Shown here: piece by piece, positions 16,248 to 24,712 of the stretch
Layout of the letters: each line of letters opens with the position of its first letter
Numbering within the stretch: position 1 is the stretch's first letter
DNA from: Scalindua_A sp046757465
GTDB taxonomy: Bacteria; Planctomycetota; Brocadiia; Brocadiales; Scalinduaceae
DNA: 49,164 bases
NCBI GenBank assembly: GCA_046757465.1
Contig: JBHHYH010000016.1
Coordinates: forward strand, 1 to 49,164
Direction of reading: 5' to 3'
Notes under the pieces: model-generated
What the model saw: the letters and a program-made list of their open reading frames with translations, nothing else
What the model was told of the DNA's origin: nothing
Databases searched by the model: none
Translations under genes and position numbers: made by a program

Positions 16248-17393
16248 ATGAAAATTGGTATCCCAAACGAGATTTCTGAAGGAGAAAGGCGTGTAGCTAT
16301 CGTTCCAAAAATGGCTGCACAGTTAAAGAAAGATAATCATGATATACTCGTTGAAGCGGATGCAGGAGAATCAGCTTTTTTTTCCGACCCTGAATATGAA
16401 CATGCTGGGGCAACGATCGTTGCAGATGCGCAATCCCTCTATGCAGAAGCTGATGTAATTATGAAGATCTGGTCCCCGCAAAAGCATGAAGTAGAGATGA
16501 TGAAGCCAGGTTCAATATATATCGGATTCCTGGCCCCCACATCAAGATTAGACATTATACGACAGATGAAAAGAAAGAATATAACCAGTTTTGCCATGGA
16601 GTTTATCCCACGTATCGCGCGCTCACAGAGTATGGACGCTCTTAGTTCGATGGCCAGTATTGCAGGATATCGTGCTGTACTCATAGCTTCACAGCATCTT
16701 GGCAAATTCTTCCCACTCATGATGACTGCAGCCGGAACTATCCCACCAGCCAAGGTCTTGATACTTGGAGCAGGTGTTGCCGGGCTGCAGGCAATAGCCA
16801 CGGCACGCAGACTTGGCGCAAGTGTTGAAGCATTCGATACTCGTCCTGCCGTAAGAGAACAGGTAGAAAGTCTCGGAGCACAATTCACAGAGATGGAACT
16901 CGTCGAGGATGCCGAGACTTCTGGAGGATACGCAAAAGAGATGTCGGATGAATTTCTAAAAAGAGAACGAGAAATTATCGGGGGCAGGATTGCACAGAAT
17001 AACGTTGTTATTACAACTGCTCAGGTTTTTGGGGGAAAAGCCCCTATTCTGATAACGGGAGAAATGGTAAAGCAGATGAAGAAAGGCTCTGTCATCATCG
17101 ACCTCGCTGCAGAGCAAGGAGGTAATTGTGAACTCACAGAAGCTGGAAAGAACATTGTTAGAAATGGTGTCACCATATGTGGTGAGGTAAACCTTCCTGC
17201 AACTCTTCCCATAGATGCAAGTCGTATGTATTCCAGAAACATAACAAACTTCTTCAGGCACTTGTACAAAACAAAAGATGGAGGTCTTGACTTCGAGGAT
17301 GAAATTACAAAAAGTACGTGCATTACACACAAAGGCGAGATCTTGAATGAAATTGTGAAGAAAGTTCTTGAGAAAGGAGGAACAAATACGTGA
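16248..17393 (+). CDS. pntAA: NAD(P) transhydrogenase alpha subunit, part 1 (NAD-binding domain I)
   Basis: 381 aa. Domain I of the proton-translocating transhydrogenase binds NAD(H) on the cytoplasmic side. MKIGIPNEISEGERRVAIVP at the start, GAGVAGLQAIATARRLGA (nucleotide-binding fold, about 178-195) followed by D-T-R-PAVREQVESLG, and IDLAAEQGGNCE are family motifs. It lacks the membrane part, which is encoded separately next door, as in Rhodospirillum-type three-gene operons. It overlaps pntAB by 4 bases. The start has no clear Shine-Dalgarno, but the N-terminus fits the family exactly. Confidence 0.96.
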   Translation: MKIGIPNEISEGERRVAIVPKMAAQLKKDNHDILVEADAGESAFFSDPEYEHAGATIVADAQSLYAEADVIMKIWSPQKHEVEMMKPGSIYIGFLAPTSRLDIIRQMKRKNITSFAMEFIPRIARSQSMDALSSMASIAGYRAVLIASQHLGKFFPLMMTAAGTIPPAKVLILGAGVAGLQAIATARRLGASVEAFDTRPAVREQVESLGAQFTEMELVEDAETSGGYAKEMSDEFLKREREIIGGRIAQNNVVITTAQVFGGKAPILITGEMVKQMKKGSVIIDLAAEQGGNCELTEAGKNIVRNGVTICGEVNLPATLPIDASRMYSRNITNFFRHLYKTKDGGLDFEDEITKSTCITHKGEILNEIVKKVLEKGGTNT

Positions 17394-17683
17394 TTGAACC
17401 ACTACTGGTATCAGTTTATATCTTTGTTCTGGCAGCCTTTGTCGGATTTGAAATCATCACAAAGGTACCTCCCCTATTACATACACCGCTCATGTCCGGC
17501 ACTAACGCAATATCAGGCATAACGCTTGTTGGTTCTTTAATCAGCGCCGGCGCTGGACACTCAAAAGTTGGCACAATCTTAGGTTTAATAGCTTTAATTT
17601 TTGCTACTATCAACGTCGTTGGTGGGTTTCTGGTGACAGACAGAATGCTGGAAATGTTCAAAAAAGGAAAGAAAAAGGACTAA
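17390..17683 (+). CDS. pntAB: NAD(P) transhydrogenase alpha subunit, part 2 (membrane)
   Basis: 97 aa with three or four hydrophobic segments: about 7-22, 35-52 and 58-80. FVGFEIITKVPPLLHTPLMSGTNAISG is the conserved loop and helix of the alpha-subunit membrane part that helps form the proton path. The start is GTG at 17390 within the overlap ATACGTGA, preceded by GAAAGGAGGAAC, a good ribosome site. It sits between the NAD-binding and beta-subunit genes with no room for other signals. Confidence 0.95.
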   Translation: MIEPLLVSVYIFVLAAFVGFEIITKVPPLLHTPLMSGTNAISGITLVGSLISAGAGHSKVGTILGLIALIFATINVVGGFLVTDRMLEMFKKGKKKD

Positions 17684-17693
17684 TCCGTACATT

Positions 17694-19064
17694 ATGAATA
17701 TCATAATAGCACTTGCCTATCTTCTCTCATCTATCTTATTTATCTATGGACTGAAGAATCTCAGTTCACCCAAGACTGCACGCATGGGTAATTTTCTTGC
17801 TATGCTCGCAATGCTTATTGCAATCGTAGTAACTCTCCTTGATAAGAAGATTGTAGACTTTACTTTCATTATAACAGGACTCGTCATTGGCAGCGCAATC
17901 GGTGTCATTGCTGCCAAGAAAGTACATATGACCGCCATGCCACAGATGGTAGCGATGTTCAATGGTCTTGGCGGTGGGGCATCGGCCTTTGTTGCATTGG
18001 CAGTATACTATCGTATGACGGATGAGGCACAATTAAACATCATTATTTCGGCGGTGATTAGTCTGTTTATTGGTTCTCTGACACTTACGGGTAGTCTTGT
18101 TGCATATGGTAAACTGCAGGGGCTTCTCAAGTCTGCACCTGTTGTTTTCAAGATGCACCAAATGCTAAACTTGCTACTATTCACATCATTCGTGATCATG
18201 GGTATTTTCTTTACAATTAATCCAAACAATAGTTCAAGTTTGCTGGCCATTCTTGCCATAGCATCAGTATTGGGAGTGTTGTTTGTCATTCCGATTGGCG
18301 GCGCTAATATGCCAGTGGTTATATCTTTGCTGAACTCTTGCTCTGGTCTGGCTGCAGCATCTACGGGATTTGTACTTTCCAACAATGTTCTCATTATTAG
18401 TGGAGCCCTCGTCGGTGCTTCAGGTCTGATACTTACACGTATCATGTGCAAGGCGATGAACCGCTCTATTGCTGATGTTATTTTTGGAGCGGTTGGAGGC
18501 GTTGTTTCAGAAGATATTGGTAAGAAGGATAAACAAAGGGTTATTAAATATACTGAAGAAGACGCAGCCATGATACTTGAGAGTGCTCAATCGATTATTA
18601 TTATTCCTGGTTATGGACTCGCAGTTGCCCAGGCCCAATTTGCCTTGTATGAGATGGCAAAGATTCTGATTGAAAAAGGTATCAGTGTGCGATATGCAAT
18701 CCACCCGGTTGCAGGTCGTATGCCAGGACACATGAACGTCTTACTGGCAGAGGCAAACGTGCCCTATGATCTTCTTTTTGATCTGGGTGATATCAATGAT
18801 GATTTTCAAAATACAGATGTTGCACTGGTAGTTGGCGCAAACGATGTTGTTAACCCGGCAGCAAGGGCTGATAAGGACAGCCCACTCTACGGTATGCCCA
18901 TCCTCAATGCGGATAAGGCAAAGACCGTAATCATCTGCAAGAGGAGTTTGAGTCCAGGCTTCTCAGGCGTGGACAATGAACTGTTTTACAGCAGGAAAAC
19001 AATGATGATTTTTGGCGATGCTAAAGATAGTATTAACACGATGGTAAAGTTGCTTAAAGCATAA
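17694..19064 (+). CDS. pntB: NAD(P) transhydrogenase beta subunit
   Basis: 456 aa. The N-terminal half has about eight or nine membrane helices (from residue 1 to about 260), with HMTAMPQMVAMFNGLGGGA carrying conserved His and Asn of the proton channel. The C-terminal domain III binds NADP: IIPGYGLAVAQAQ near residue 303, HPVAGRMPGHMNVLLAEANVPYDLL, and VGANDVVNPAA. The enzyme uses the proton-motive force to make NADPH, which would supply reductive biosynthesis in an autotroph. The gene begins 10 bases after pntAB. No clear terminator follows; 19065-19340 holds nothing recognisable. Confidence 0.96.
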   Translation: MNIIIALAYLLSSILFIYGLKNLSSPKTARMGNFLAMLAMLIAIVVTLLDKKIVDFTFIITGLVIGSAIGVIAAKKVHMTAMPQMVAMFNGLGGGASAFVALAVYYRMTDEAQLNIIISAVISLFIGSLTLTGSLVAYGKLQGLLKSAPVVFKMHQMLNLLLFTSFVIMGIFFTINPNNSSSLLAILAIASVLGVLFVIPIGGANMPVVISLLNSCSGLAAASTGFVLSNNVLIISGALVGASGLILTRIMCKAMNRSIADVIFGAVGGVVSEDIGKKDKQRVIKYTEEDAAMILESAQSIIIIPGYGLAVAQAQFALYEMAKILIEKGISVRYAIHPVAGRMPGHMNVLLAEANVPYDLLFDLGDINDDFQNTDVALVVGANDVVNPAARADKDSPLYGMPILNADKAKTVIICKRSLSPGFSGVDNELFYSRKTMMIFGDAKDSINTMVKLLKA

Positions 19065-19350
19065 TCAAATTTTTAAATAAAAATATTGCATTAACACATT
19101 TGTATGTTATAGTATCCGCGAAGATTCTTCGAAAAACACTTAAACCCACCTGTAAACAATAAGCTACCTTCCAGTCCAAAACATTGGGTAATCTCCAGAT
19201 CCATAATTCTAATCCAGTCTCAAATTATAAACTGTTTTCACCCGTTAACGGCCAACAACAATCTCTGTCATATGCACTATTTTTCATATTTCTAATATCG
19301 TTTTGCCTAAATCTTTTTCTATAAAGAATAAGTCAAAAAATCAGATATGA

Positions 19351-19496
19351 AAAGTAAACCCCGTTGGAATTTCGCCTGCCCTCCGTACTACTTCGGGAGG
19401 TGGGTAGTGGGCATTAAACCCCGTGTGAAAAAGCGGAAGCTGTCTAACTTTATAATCCCCCTACTTCCGCATTGGGCATCCGTACGGGGTAAACAC
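19351..19496. repeat. Repeat sequence forming the false N-terminus of the LysM gene
   Basis: Contains TAAACCCCGTTGGAATTT-like sequence at its left edge, a CCTCC...GGGAGG hairpin near 19380-19402, ACCCCGT near 19420 and ACGGGGT at 19490. A related sequence in the opposite orientation lies at about 23430-23510 (AAATTCCAACGGGGTTTA and AAAGTTAAAT...CTCCACTT). The open frame at 19347 runs through this repeat but the gene probably starts after it. Confidence 0.6.
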
Positions 19497-19523
19497 ATTA
19501 ATAGTTGTCTTCCATATGCATAC

Positions 19524-20606
19524 GTGCAAAAGTCATATGCAATAATCATTCTAGTTCTTTTTATTTTTATCTTATCATCGTGTAACTATTTTCAAGAATT
19601 TTCAAAACCCAAAATAACAACTCTTTCTTCTCCAAAAAACTATCATATAAAGACAATTGCAATCTTACCATTTAAGAATTTTACGGATAATGAGGAGGCT
19701 CCCATAACTCTAAGAAAGGCTATTTTTAGCAATTTAAGTCTTAGGGATTATGATCTGATAAAGCTGAAGCAGGTCGACCAGAGACTTCAGATGGCCTCGT
19801 ATCATATAACGGATATAGGCAATGTTGGGCATTACAAACTGGGTAAGTTATTAGACGCTGACGCCTTAATATATGGAACTGTTACAAAATGTTCAAAGCT
19901 ATATGGTGTTGTTTACTCACGTGTAGCCATAGGTGCAGAAATAGAGATGGTGGATGCCTCCAATTCCAAAACTATCTGGAAGGCAAACCATGTAGAGTTA
20001 ACTCACAGTGGCACGCCACCCTTTTCTCCCTTCAGTATCCCTGAAAAAATAGTTGATAGCACAATCAATATAAGAGGTAAGGTTATAAATGATACTGCAG
20101 ACAGATTAGCAAGGAAATTTGTTGATGGTATCCCTGAATTTAATACTAAAGAATATTTAAGGGAATACAATATCAATATAAAAAATGTGGGTAATAGAAA
20201 AGAGGTCCATTATAAAGTTCAGAGAAATGATACCTTATTCATGATAGCAAGGAAATTTTATGGACATGGTTCAAGGTGGAGGAATATTAAGTATGCTAAT
20301 GGTGAAATTGAGGGTGCGTCGTTGAAAGTTGGTCATGATTTAGTCTTACCTGACGTACCGGTCCTTACAAACATAAATGATGCCGAACTATTAGACAAAG
20401 GGCATTACAAAAAAGCAGTTTATAAGGTGAAATGGGGAGATTCCCTATACAACATTGCATACATACTGTACCATGATGGTACGAAATGGCGTATTATATA
20501 TGAAGATAACAAAGATAAGATTGAAAACATAAAAGACCTGACTGTTGGACAAGTGTTAATCATACCCCTCAATTCTTATCCAAAACACATATGTAAAAGC
20601 CCATGA
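19524..20606 (+). CDS. Lipoprotein with GNA1162-like domain and two LysM domains
   Basis: About 360 aa from the GTG at 19524. I prefer this start because VQKSYAIIILVLFIFILSSC is a complete lipoprotein signal with lipobox LSSC, whereas the 59 upstream codons are repeat sequence. The next region, beginning TIAILPFKNFTDN and including LRDYDLIKLKQVDQRL and LLDADALIYGTVTK, fits the GNA1162/DUF799 or CsgG-like lipoprotein fold. Two LysM domains follow: VHYKVQRNDTLFMIARKFYG and VYKVKWGDSLYNIAYILYHD, each ending in a strand with VLP or IIPL. It would be anchored in a membrane outside the cytoplasm and hold peptidoglycan or another glycan. No downstream gene on the same strand. Confidence 0.75.
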   Translation: MQKSYAIIILVLFIFILSSCNYFQEFSKPKITTLSSPKNYHIKTIAILPFKNFTDNEEAPITLRKAIFSNLSLRDYDLIKLKQVDQRLQMASYHITDIGNVGHYKLGKLLDADALIYGTVTKCSKLYGVVYSRVAIGAEIEMVDASNSKTIWKANHVELTHSGTPPFSPFSIPEKIVDSTINIRGKVINDTADRLARKFVDGIPEFNTKEYLREYNINIKNVGNRKEVHYKVQRNDTLFMIARKFYGHGSRWRNIKYANGEIEGASLKVGHDLVLPDVPVLTNINDAELLDKGHYKKAVYKVKWGDSLYNIAYILYHDGTKWRIIYEDNKDKIENIKDLTVGQVLIIPLNSYPKHICKSP

Positions 20607-20861
20607 CAAAATATAAACCGTATCGAATACATCCGGGACCTTTTTTTGTCTCACGTACTAATATAAGTTTCTTCTTTGCAAACACTTATTAAGGATGCTT
20701 TAAACAAGAGACAATACATGACAAGTATTATAGATGATATTGTGTAGGGATTATATTTACGATATGTTGTGGATAGATTTACTGTTTGTGTAAAACTTTT
20801 TAAAAAATCATTAACACTATTCAATTGATATTTTCTGTCAGTCTATACCAATAATGATATT

Positions 20862-21236
20862 TTATTCATTTTTCATTTCCTCCTCACTAGAATCACCCAA
20901 ATGTCTATCACCTGAATGAATATGTATTGCATCGTCTAATGTTGATATGTATATCCGCCCATCTCCTCCATGACTGGTTACAGCAACTTTCCTAATAGCT
21001 TCTACAACCCTTTCGACTTTATCATCTGGTACAACAAATTCTATTTCTTTTCGTTTGACGGCATCTGCCCTTTGCTCATAAACTTTCCCTCGATATACTT
21101 GCTTAATTATTTTTTTTTTACTTTCTCCAAATCCTGCACTTTCTTTAGACGTAATCCCATGATACCCTATACCGGATAAAACATCATTCAGTTCAAATTC
21201 CTTTTCTGGTCTTAAAATAACTTTGAAAAGTTTCAT
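20862..21236 (-). CDS. Nitrogen regulatory protein PII family
   Basis: 124 aa. MKLFKVILRPEKEFELNDVLSGIG and GDGRIYISTLDDAIHIHSGD are the first-strand and C-terminal signatures of PII. The T-loop reads YRGKVYEQRADAVKRK, keeping a Tyr in the position uridylylated in classic GlnB/GlnK but with the rest unlike the standard GAEYMVDFLPK, and GFGESKKKIIK precedes it. The tail has an IHIHSGDRHLGD stretch with several His, and ends acidic. PII proteins sense 2-oxoglutarate, ATP and ADP and control ammonium transport and assimilation. It lies 70 bases after the YbaK gene, with GGAGGAGGG before the ATG. No amtB or glnA is in view. Confidence 0.88.
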   Translation of the reverse strand: MKLFKVILRPEKEFELNDVLSGIGYHGITSKESAGFGESKKKIIKQVYRGKVYEQRADAVKRKEIEFVVPDDKVERVVEAIRKVAVTSHGGDGRIYISTLDDAIHIHSGDRHLGDSSEEEMKNE

Positions 21237-21306
21237 AGATAAATCCCTCCTCCATTTAATCTCTTTAACTTAATAATCTGTATTCATCCTCAACCTGCAA
21301 AGGCAC

Positions 21307-21774
21307 CTATTTGTTGGATGAGAATTTTACCACCTTCGGTTTTACCAGTTTTTCGAAATCTTTATATGAAAGCCTGATCAACTCAGTGTGGGAACCAGCA
21401 TTAAACGCAATTTCTTCGTCTTCACACAAACTTTTATCCACAAGAACTTCCATTCCATAAAGATTTCCGAATGGCGGCATAGCGCCGATTTCACACCCTG
21501 GAAACATGTCTTTAAATTCTTGCTCACTGGAAAGTTCAACGTTGCTCGCTCCAGTTGCTTCCTGCAAGAGTTCGAAATTTATCTTGCAATAAGCAGGCAA
21601 AACGGTCATGGTCATCTTACCTTCTATTTTTACCATCACTGTTTTGGCCAATTCTTTCCCAGGAATGTGTGCAGTTGCTGCAATTTCATTTGCAGTATAA
21701 GCTCTCGAGTGATCAATGGTCACGTACTTGATATTCTTGCTGTCTAAAAAATCCTTTAGCTTTTTTGATGGCAT
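21307..21774 (-). CDS. YbaK/ProX-type aminoacyl-tRNA deacylase
   Basis: 155 aa. The YbaK/EbsC/ProX domain hydrolyses mischarged aminoacyl-tRNA, such as Cys-tRNA-Pro or Ala-tRNA-Pro. ELAKTVMVKIEGK contains the conserved catalytic-site Lys, ATGASNVELSSEQEFKDMFP and GCEIGAMPPFGNLYG are the substrate-pocket motifs, and FNAGSHTELI closes the domain. Cytoplasmic. The specificity within the superfamily cannot be told. A Shine-Dalgarno-like GAGAGGGGG precedes the ATG. A terminal-inverted-repeat element begins only 15 bases upstream (21789), so it carries or displaces the promoter. PII follows on the same strand. Confidence 0.85.
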   Translation of the reverse strand: MPSKKLKDFLDSKNIKYVTIDHSRAYTANEIAATAHIPGKELAKTVMVKIEGKMTMTVLPAYCKINFELLQEATGASNVELSSEQEFKDMFPGCEIGAMPPFGNLYGMEVLVDKSLCEDEEIAFNAGSHTELIRLSYKDFEKLVKPKVVKFSSNK

Positions 21775-21788
21775 GATTACCCCCTCTC

Positions 21789-22061
21789 TAATTAGTTTTT
21801 GTTGCGGAAAGCTTAAATGCCCAAAAATGTCATTTTTACCCCCACAGCTTGCTCGCTTGCGCTTCGCAAGCTAGCAGTGGGGGCTGAGCTCTTCGCTTTC
21901 TGTCATCCTGAATCCTGTGCTGAATTGATTTCAGTATTATTCAGCATCTCCCCTGCCTGCCCGGCAACGCAGGGATTTCAGAATCTATATATATCAATCC
22001 TGATTAAGTTCAGGACCTGGTTCAAGGTAACAGTATAGTGTTTCCGCTCAGATACTAATTA
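21789..22061. mobile_element. MITE-like element, family 1, copy A
   Basis: Ends TAATTAGTTTTTGTTGCGGAAA and TTTCCGCTCAGATACTAATTA are inverted copies with a few mismatches. Inside, 21842-21888 is a hairpin (CAGCTTGCTCGCTTGCGC facing GCAAGCTAGCAGTGGGGG) and 21940-22020 has TTCAG/CTGAA inversions. No coding capacity. The same ends bound the elements at 34196-34380 and 46181-46324, showing a mobilised non-autonomous family. Confidence 0.75.
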
Positions 22062-22151
22062 CTGCGTTCAATATTATACATGATTATATTATTTTACAAC
22101 CTTATTCTTTTCCAAATCCAGCACATCTGTCCATATTATTATGTCTTCTCA

Positions 22152-23234
22152 TCATTTTGGGCTGAATCGTACCACAACTACATCTCCATCCTGGATTTCA
22201 TAGGCCTTACCCTCAATACGCTGTTTCCCGGCCCTGGCTACGGCAGCTTCGCTGCCTAGCTCAATCAGGTCTTCGTATCTAATCACCTCCATCCTGATAA
22301 AACCTTTCTCCATGTCTGTGTGGATCTTACCTGCAGCAGTGGGAGCCTTATCTCCTTTACGACATGTCCACACATGGACTTCCTTCGGTCCTGCAGTAAA
22401 GAAATTTACCAATCCCAGCATCCGGTATGCTGCACGAATTAAACGTTCTATAGATGACTCTTGCAAACCAAGTTCCTTCAAAAACTCCTGCTGATCCTCA
22501 GGTTCAAGTTGACTGACCTCGGCCTCATCCTTGCCGCAGATGACAACCATCTCAGAACCCTCAGAGTCAGCAATGGCCTGGAGTACTTTTACGTGTCTGT
22601 TTTCCACATCTTCTATGGACTTAATGTTGGCGATGTAGAGTACCGGTTTGAGTGAGACCATGTTGCATTCCCGCACACCAGCCAGTTCATGGTCGTTCAG
22701 ATTCTGTTTGCGCGCTGGCACTCCCTCCTCAAGACTAGCTCTTACCTTCTCACAGTCGCCAACCTCACGGGCTGCCTCTTTGTCTCCCATACGCACCTTT
22801 TTAGACAGACGTTTTATCTTGTTCTGCAGCGTTTGACTGTCCGCAACAATCAGTTCTATGTCCGTAGTCTCAACGTCACGCTTGGGATCAATAGTGTCAT
22901 ACTCGAACGGGATATTTTCGTCTTCGAAGCACCGTATGACGTGCAGCAAGGCATCAACGTCCTTGATGTGGCCGAGCAGTTTGGCGCCGTGCCCTTCCCC
23001 ACCGGTGGAGCCGGCCTTGAGACCGGGAATGTCTACTACCTCCAGTGTAGCAGGCACAACTTTGGGAGGGTTGTATATCTCCTTCAGAGGCTGGATACGC
23101 GGGTCGGGTACATTAACGGCAGCACGGTTCATCTCAGAACCGCCATAGATGGCTGCTTCGGCAGCAGTAATGGCATTGTAGATGGTGGTTTTCCCGCAAC
23201 TCGGAAGGCCAATCAGGCCGCAATTTAATCCCAT
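22152..23234 (-). CDS. ychF: YchF/Obg-type GTP/ATP-binding protein
   Basis: 360 aa, ribosome-associated ATPase of the Obg family. GLIGLPSCGKTTIYNAIT is the P-loop, VVDIPGLKAGSTGGEGHGAKLLGHI the G3 region with its long insertion, and the C-terminal TGS domain spans about residues 275-358 (FFTAGPKEVHVWTCRKG, FIRMEVIRYEDLIELG, DGDVVVVRFSPK). The G4 element, NxxE in typical YchF, is KPVLYIANIKSIED here, so the specificity residue is not the usual one. Slightly different from average YchF in the middle, with an extra KIKRLSKKVRMGDKE helix. Starts at ATG 23234. Stands alone, with a non-coding 552-base stretch upstream. Confidence 0.92.
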   Translation of the reverse strand: MGLNCGLIGLPSCGKTTIYNAITAAEAAIYGGSEMNRAAVNVPDPRIQPLKEIYNPPKVVPATLEVVDIPGLKAGSTGGEGHGAKLLGHIKDVDALLHVIRCFEDENIPFEYDTIDPKRDVETTDIELIVADSQTLQNKIKRLSKKVRMGDKEAAREVGDCEKVRASLEEGVPARKQNLNDHELAGVRECNMVSLKPVLYIANIKSIEDVENRHVKVLQAIADSEGSEMVVICGKDEAEVSQLEPEDQQEFLKELGLQESSIERLIRAAYRMLGLVNFFTAGPKEVHVWTCRKGDKAPTAAGKIHTDMEKGFIRMEVIRYEDLIELGSEAAVARAGKQRIEGKAYEIQDGDVVVVRFSPK

Positions 23235-23284
23235 ATAATGACCTTTTCAATGTCTAACTATCCATATATTCTTATTTAACACGA

Positions 23285-23530
23285 AAATAACTTTGGATTC
23301 CCTGCGAAAGCGGGACTAATTGCTGTACCTTCCTTTCGGAAGGAATCCAAAAGTTTTAATTTTCATGCTTCGTGGTGCCCTGAAAGGGCATGAAGGTTTA
23401 ACATGAAAGAATGTCTTGTGTAGAAGCACGGGAATGATAAAGTTAAATAATCTCCACTTTTTAGCAAGTGTTTTAGTGCTCCTTCCAAAATTCCAACGGG
23501 GTTTAGTTAAACCGCCGCCTACTACTAAAC
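23285..23530. repeat. Repeat-rich spacer upstream of ychF
   Basis: The gap 23235-23786 has no supported gene. At 23290-23355 CTTTGGATTCC faces GGAATCCAAAAG, a hairpin with an inner CTTCCTTTCGGAAGG. At about 23430-23510 lies the opposite-orientation relative of the repeat at 19351-19496. From 23570 to 23786 nothing is recognised. Confidence 0.55.
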
Positions 23531-23786
23531 ATAAATCCACACCTCTTTTTTATCAAGTATATTTTTTTTAATATTGCCTTGCCTCTGGTACCGTTTCTTT
23601 GACTTTTCTAATCCCATGTTTCAGATGAATGTGATAGTCAGTCTTATATTGCTCTGTGGGGGAGATATTTTGCGGTTCTGGAATAGCCTTAACCTGCCCG
23701 GTTGCCGCGGTCTAATGGAATGTCTAGTATTCATTAACGATGAATCCATGAAATGTTTATTGTTATATATCACATGAGATCATGTT

Positions 23787-24578
23787 TTACCCTCCCAGCA
23801 TTCCTTTTAACTCCTGGGAATTCTTTATAGCCCACCCTTCTATATCATTATTAAAGTATACATAGATATTCTTACCCAGTTTGTGCCAGTTTTTTATCCT
23901 CTTTGCATCTTCCTTCAGATACTCCTTACTGTAACAACCAGAATAAATAGCATTTTCAACCTTAGGACCATGCCGTCTCATATAAATAAAACTCGCAGTT
24001 GCAGGAATATTCTGAGGCATTCCTGGATAGTCAGCCTCACAAAGTGCCATATCCTCCTCCCTAAGAAGTTCGTATACACCTTTCGAAAACCAACTCTCAT
24101 CCCTAAACTCAAAAGCATGACGATACTTGCCGTAAGGTCTGAGATATTTAATGAAGCTCTTCAATCTCTCAATATTTTTTTTATACCTGGGGGGTAGTTG
24201 CCATAAAATTACCGTAAGTTTCTCCCTTAATAGTTTTGCCCTGTCAAAGTATAACTTAAGGGAATCCTGACAATCTTTTAACCTCTTTACGTGAGTAATA
24301 AATCTACTGCCCTTCAGTGCAAAGGCGAAATCTTTAGGCGTCCTTTTATACCAGGATTTAAATGCCTTCTCTGTGGGAAGGCGATAGAAAGCCACGTTGA
24401 GTTCTACCGTATCAAAATGTTCTGTATAATATTCTAGCCATTTTCTCTTTGACAGGTTCCTGGGATAAAAGGTCCCGTCTCCCCAATGGTCATAAAAAAA
24501 CCCACTGGTACCTACAAGAATTGATGGCCCTATTATATTAATGATTTCATTATTGTGCTTCTCAACTGTTTTTTGCAA
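23787..24578 (-). CDS. DUF72 (YecE-like) protein
   Basis: 263 aa. VGTSGFFYDHWGDGTFYP is the N-terminal signature, followed by FDTVELNVAFYRLPTEKAFKSWYKRTPKDFAFALKGSRFITH and, about residue 120, VILWQLPPRYKKN. AFEFRDESWF and ADYPGMP complete the pattern of DUF72, a TIM-barrel family with structural links to nucleases or sugar-isomerase folds but no settled function. The start is a TTG at 24578 (MQKTVEKHNNE); no ATG is available before the conserved VGTSG. Isolated, cytoplasmic. Confidence 0.9.
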   Translation of the reverse strand: MQKTVEKHNNEIINIIGPSILVGTSGFFYDHWGDGTFYPRNLSKRKWLEYYTEHFDTVELNVAFYRLPTEKAFKSWYKRTPKDFAFALKGSRFITHVKRLKDCQDSLKLYFDRAKLLREKLTVILWQLPPRYKKNIERLKSFIKYLRPYGKYRHAFEFRDESWFSKGVYELLREEDMALCEADYPGMPQNIPATASFIYMRRHGPKVENAIYSGCYSKEYLKEDAKRIKNWHKLGKNIYVYFNNDIEGWAIKNSQELKGMLGG

Positions 24579-24712
24579 AAAATTAAGTCCTTATTGAACC
24601 AACGAATATAATATCTAACTACTTTTTCTATCTTCGTTTTTCTTTGTAAGATGCCAGTCGTTTCTTAATCTCTTTATCAAAGCAATTGCCAGTGTCCCTG
24701 ATAAACGCTTTT

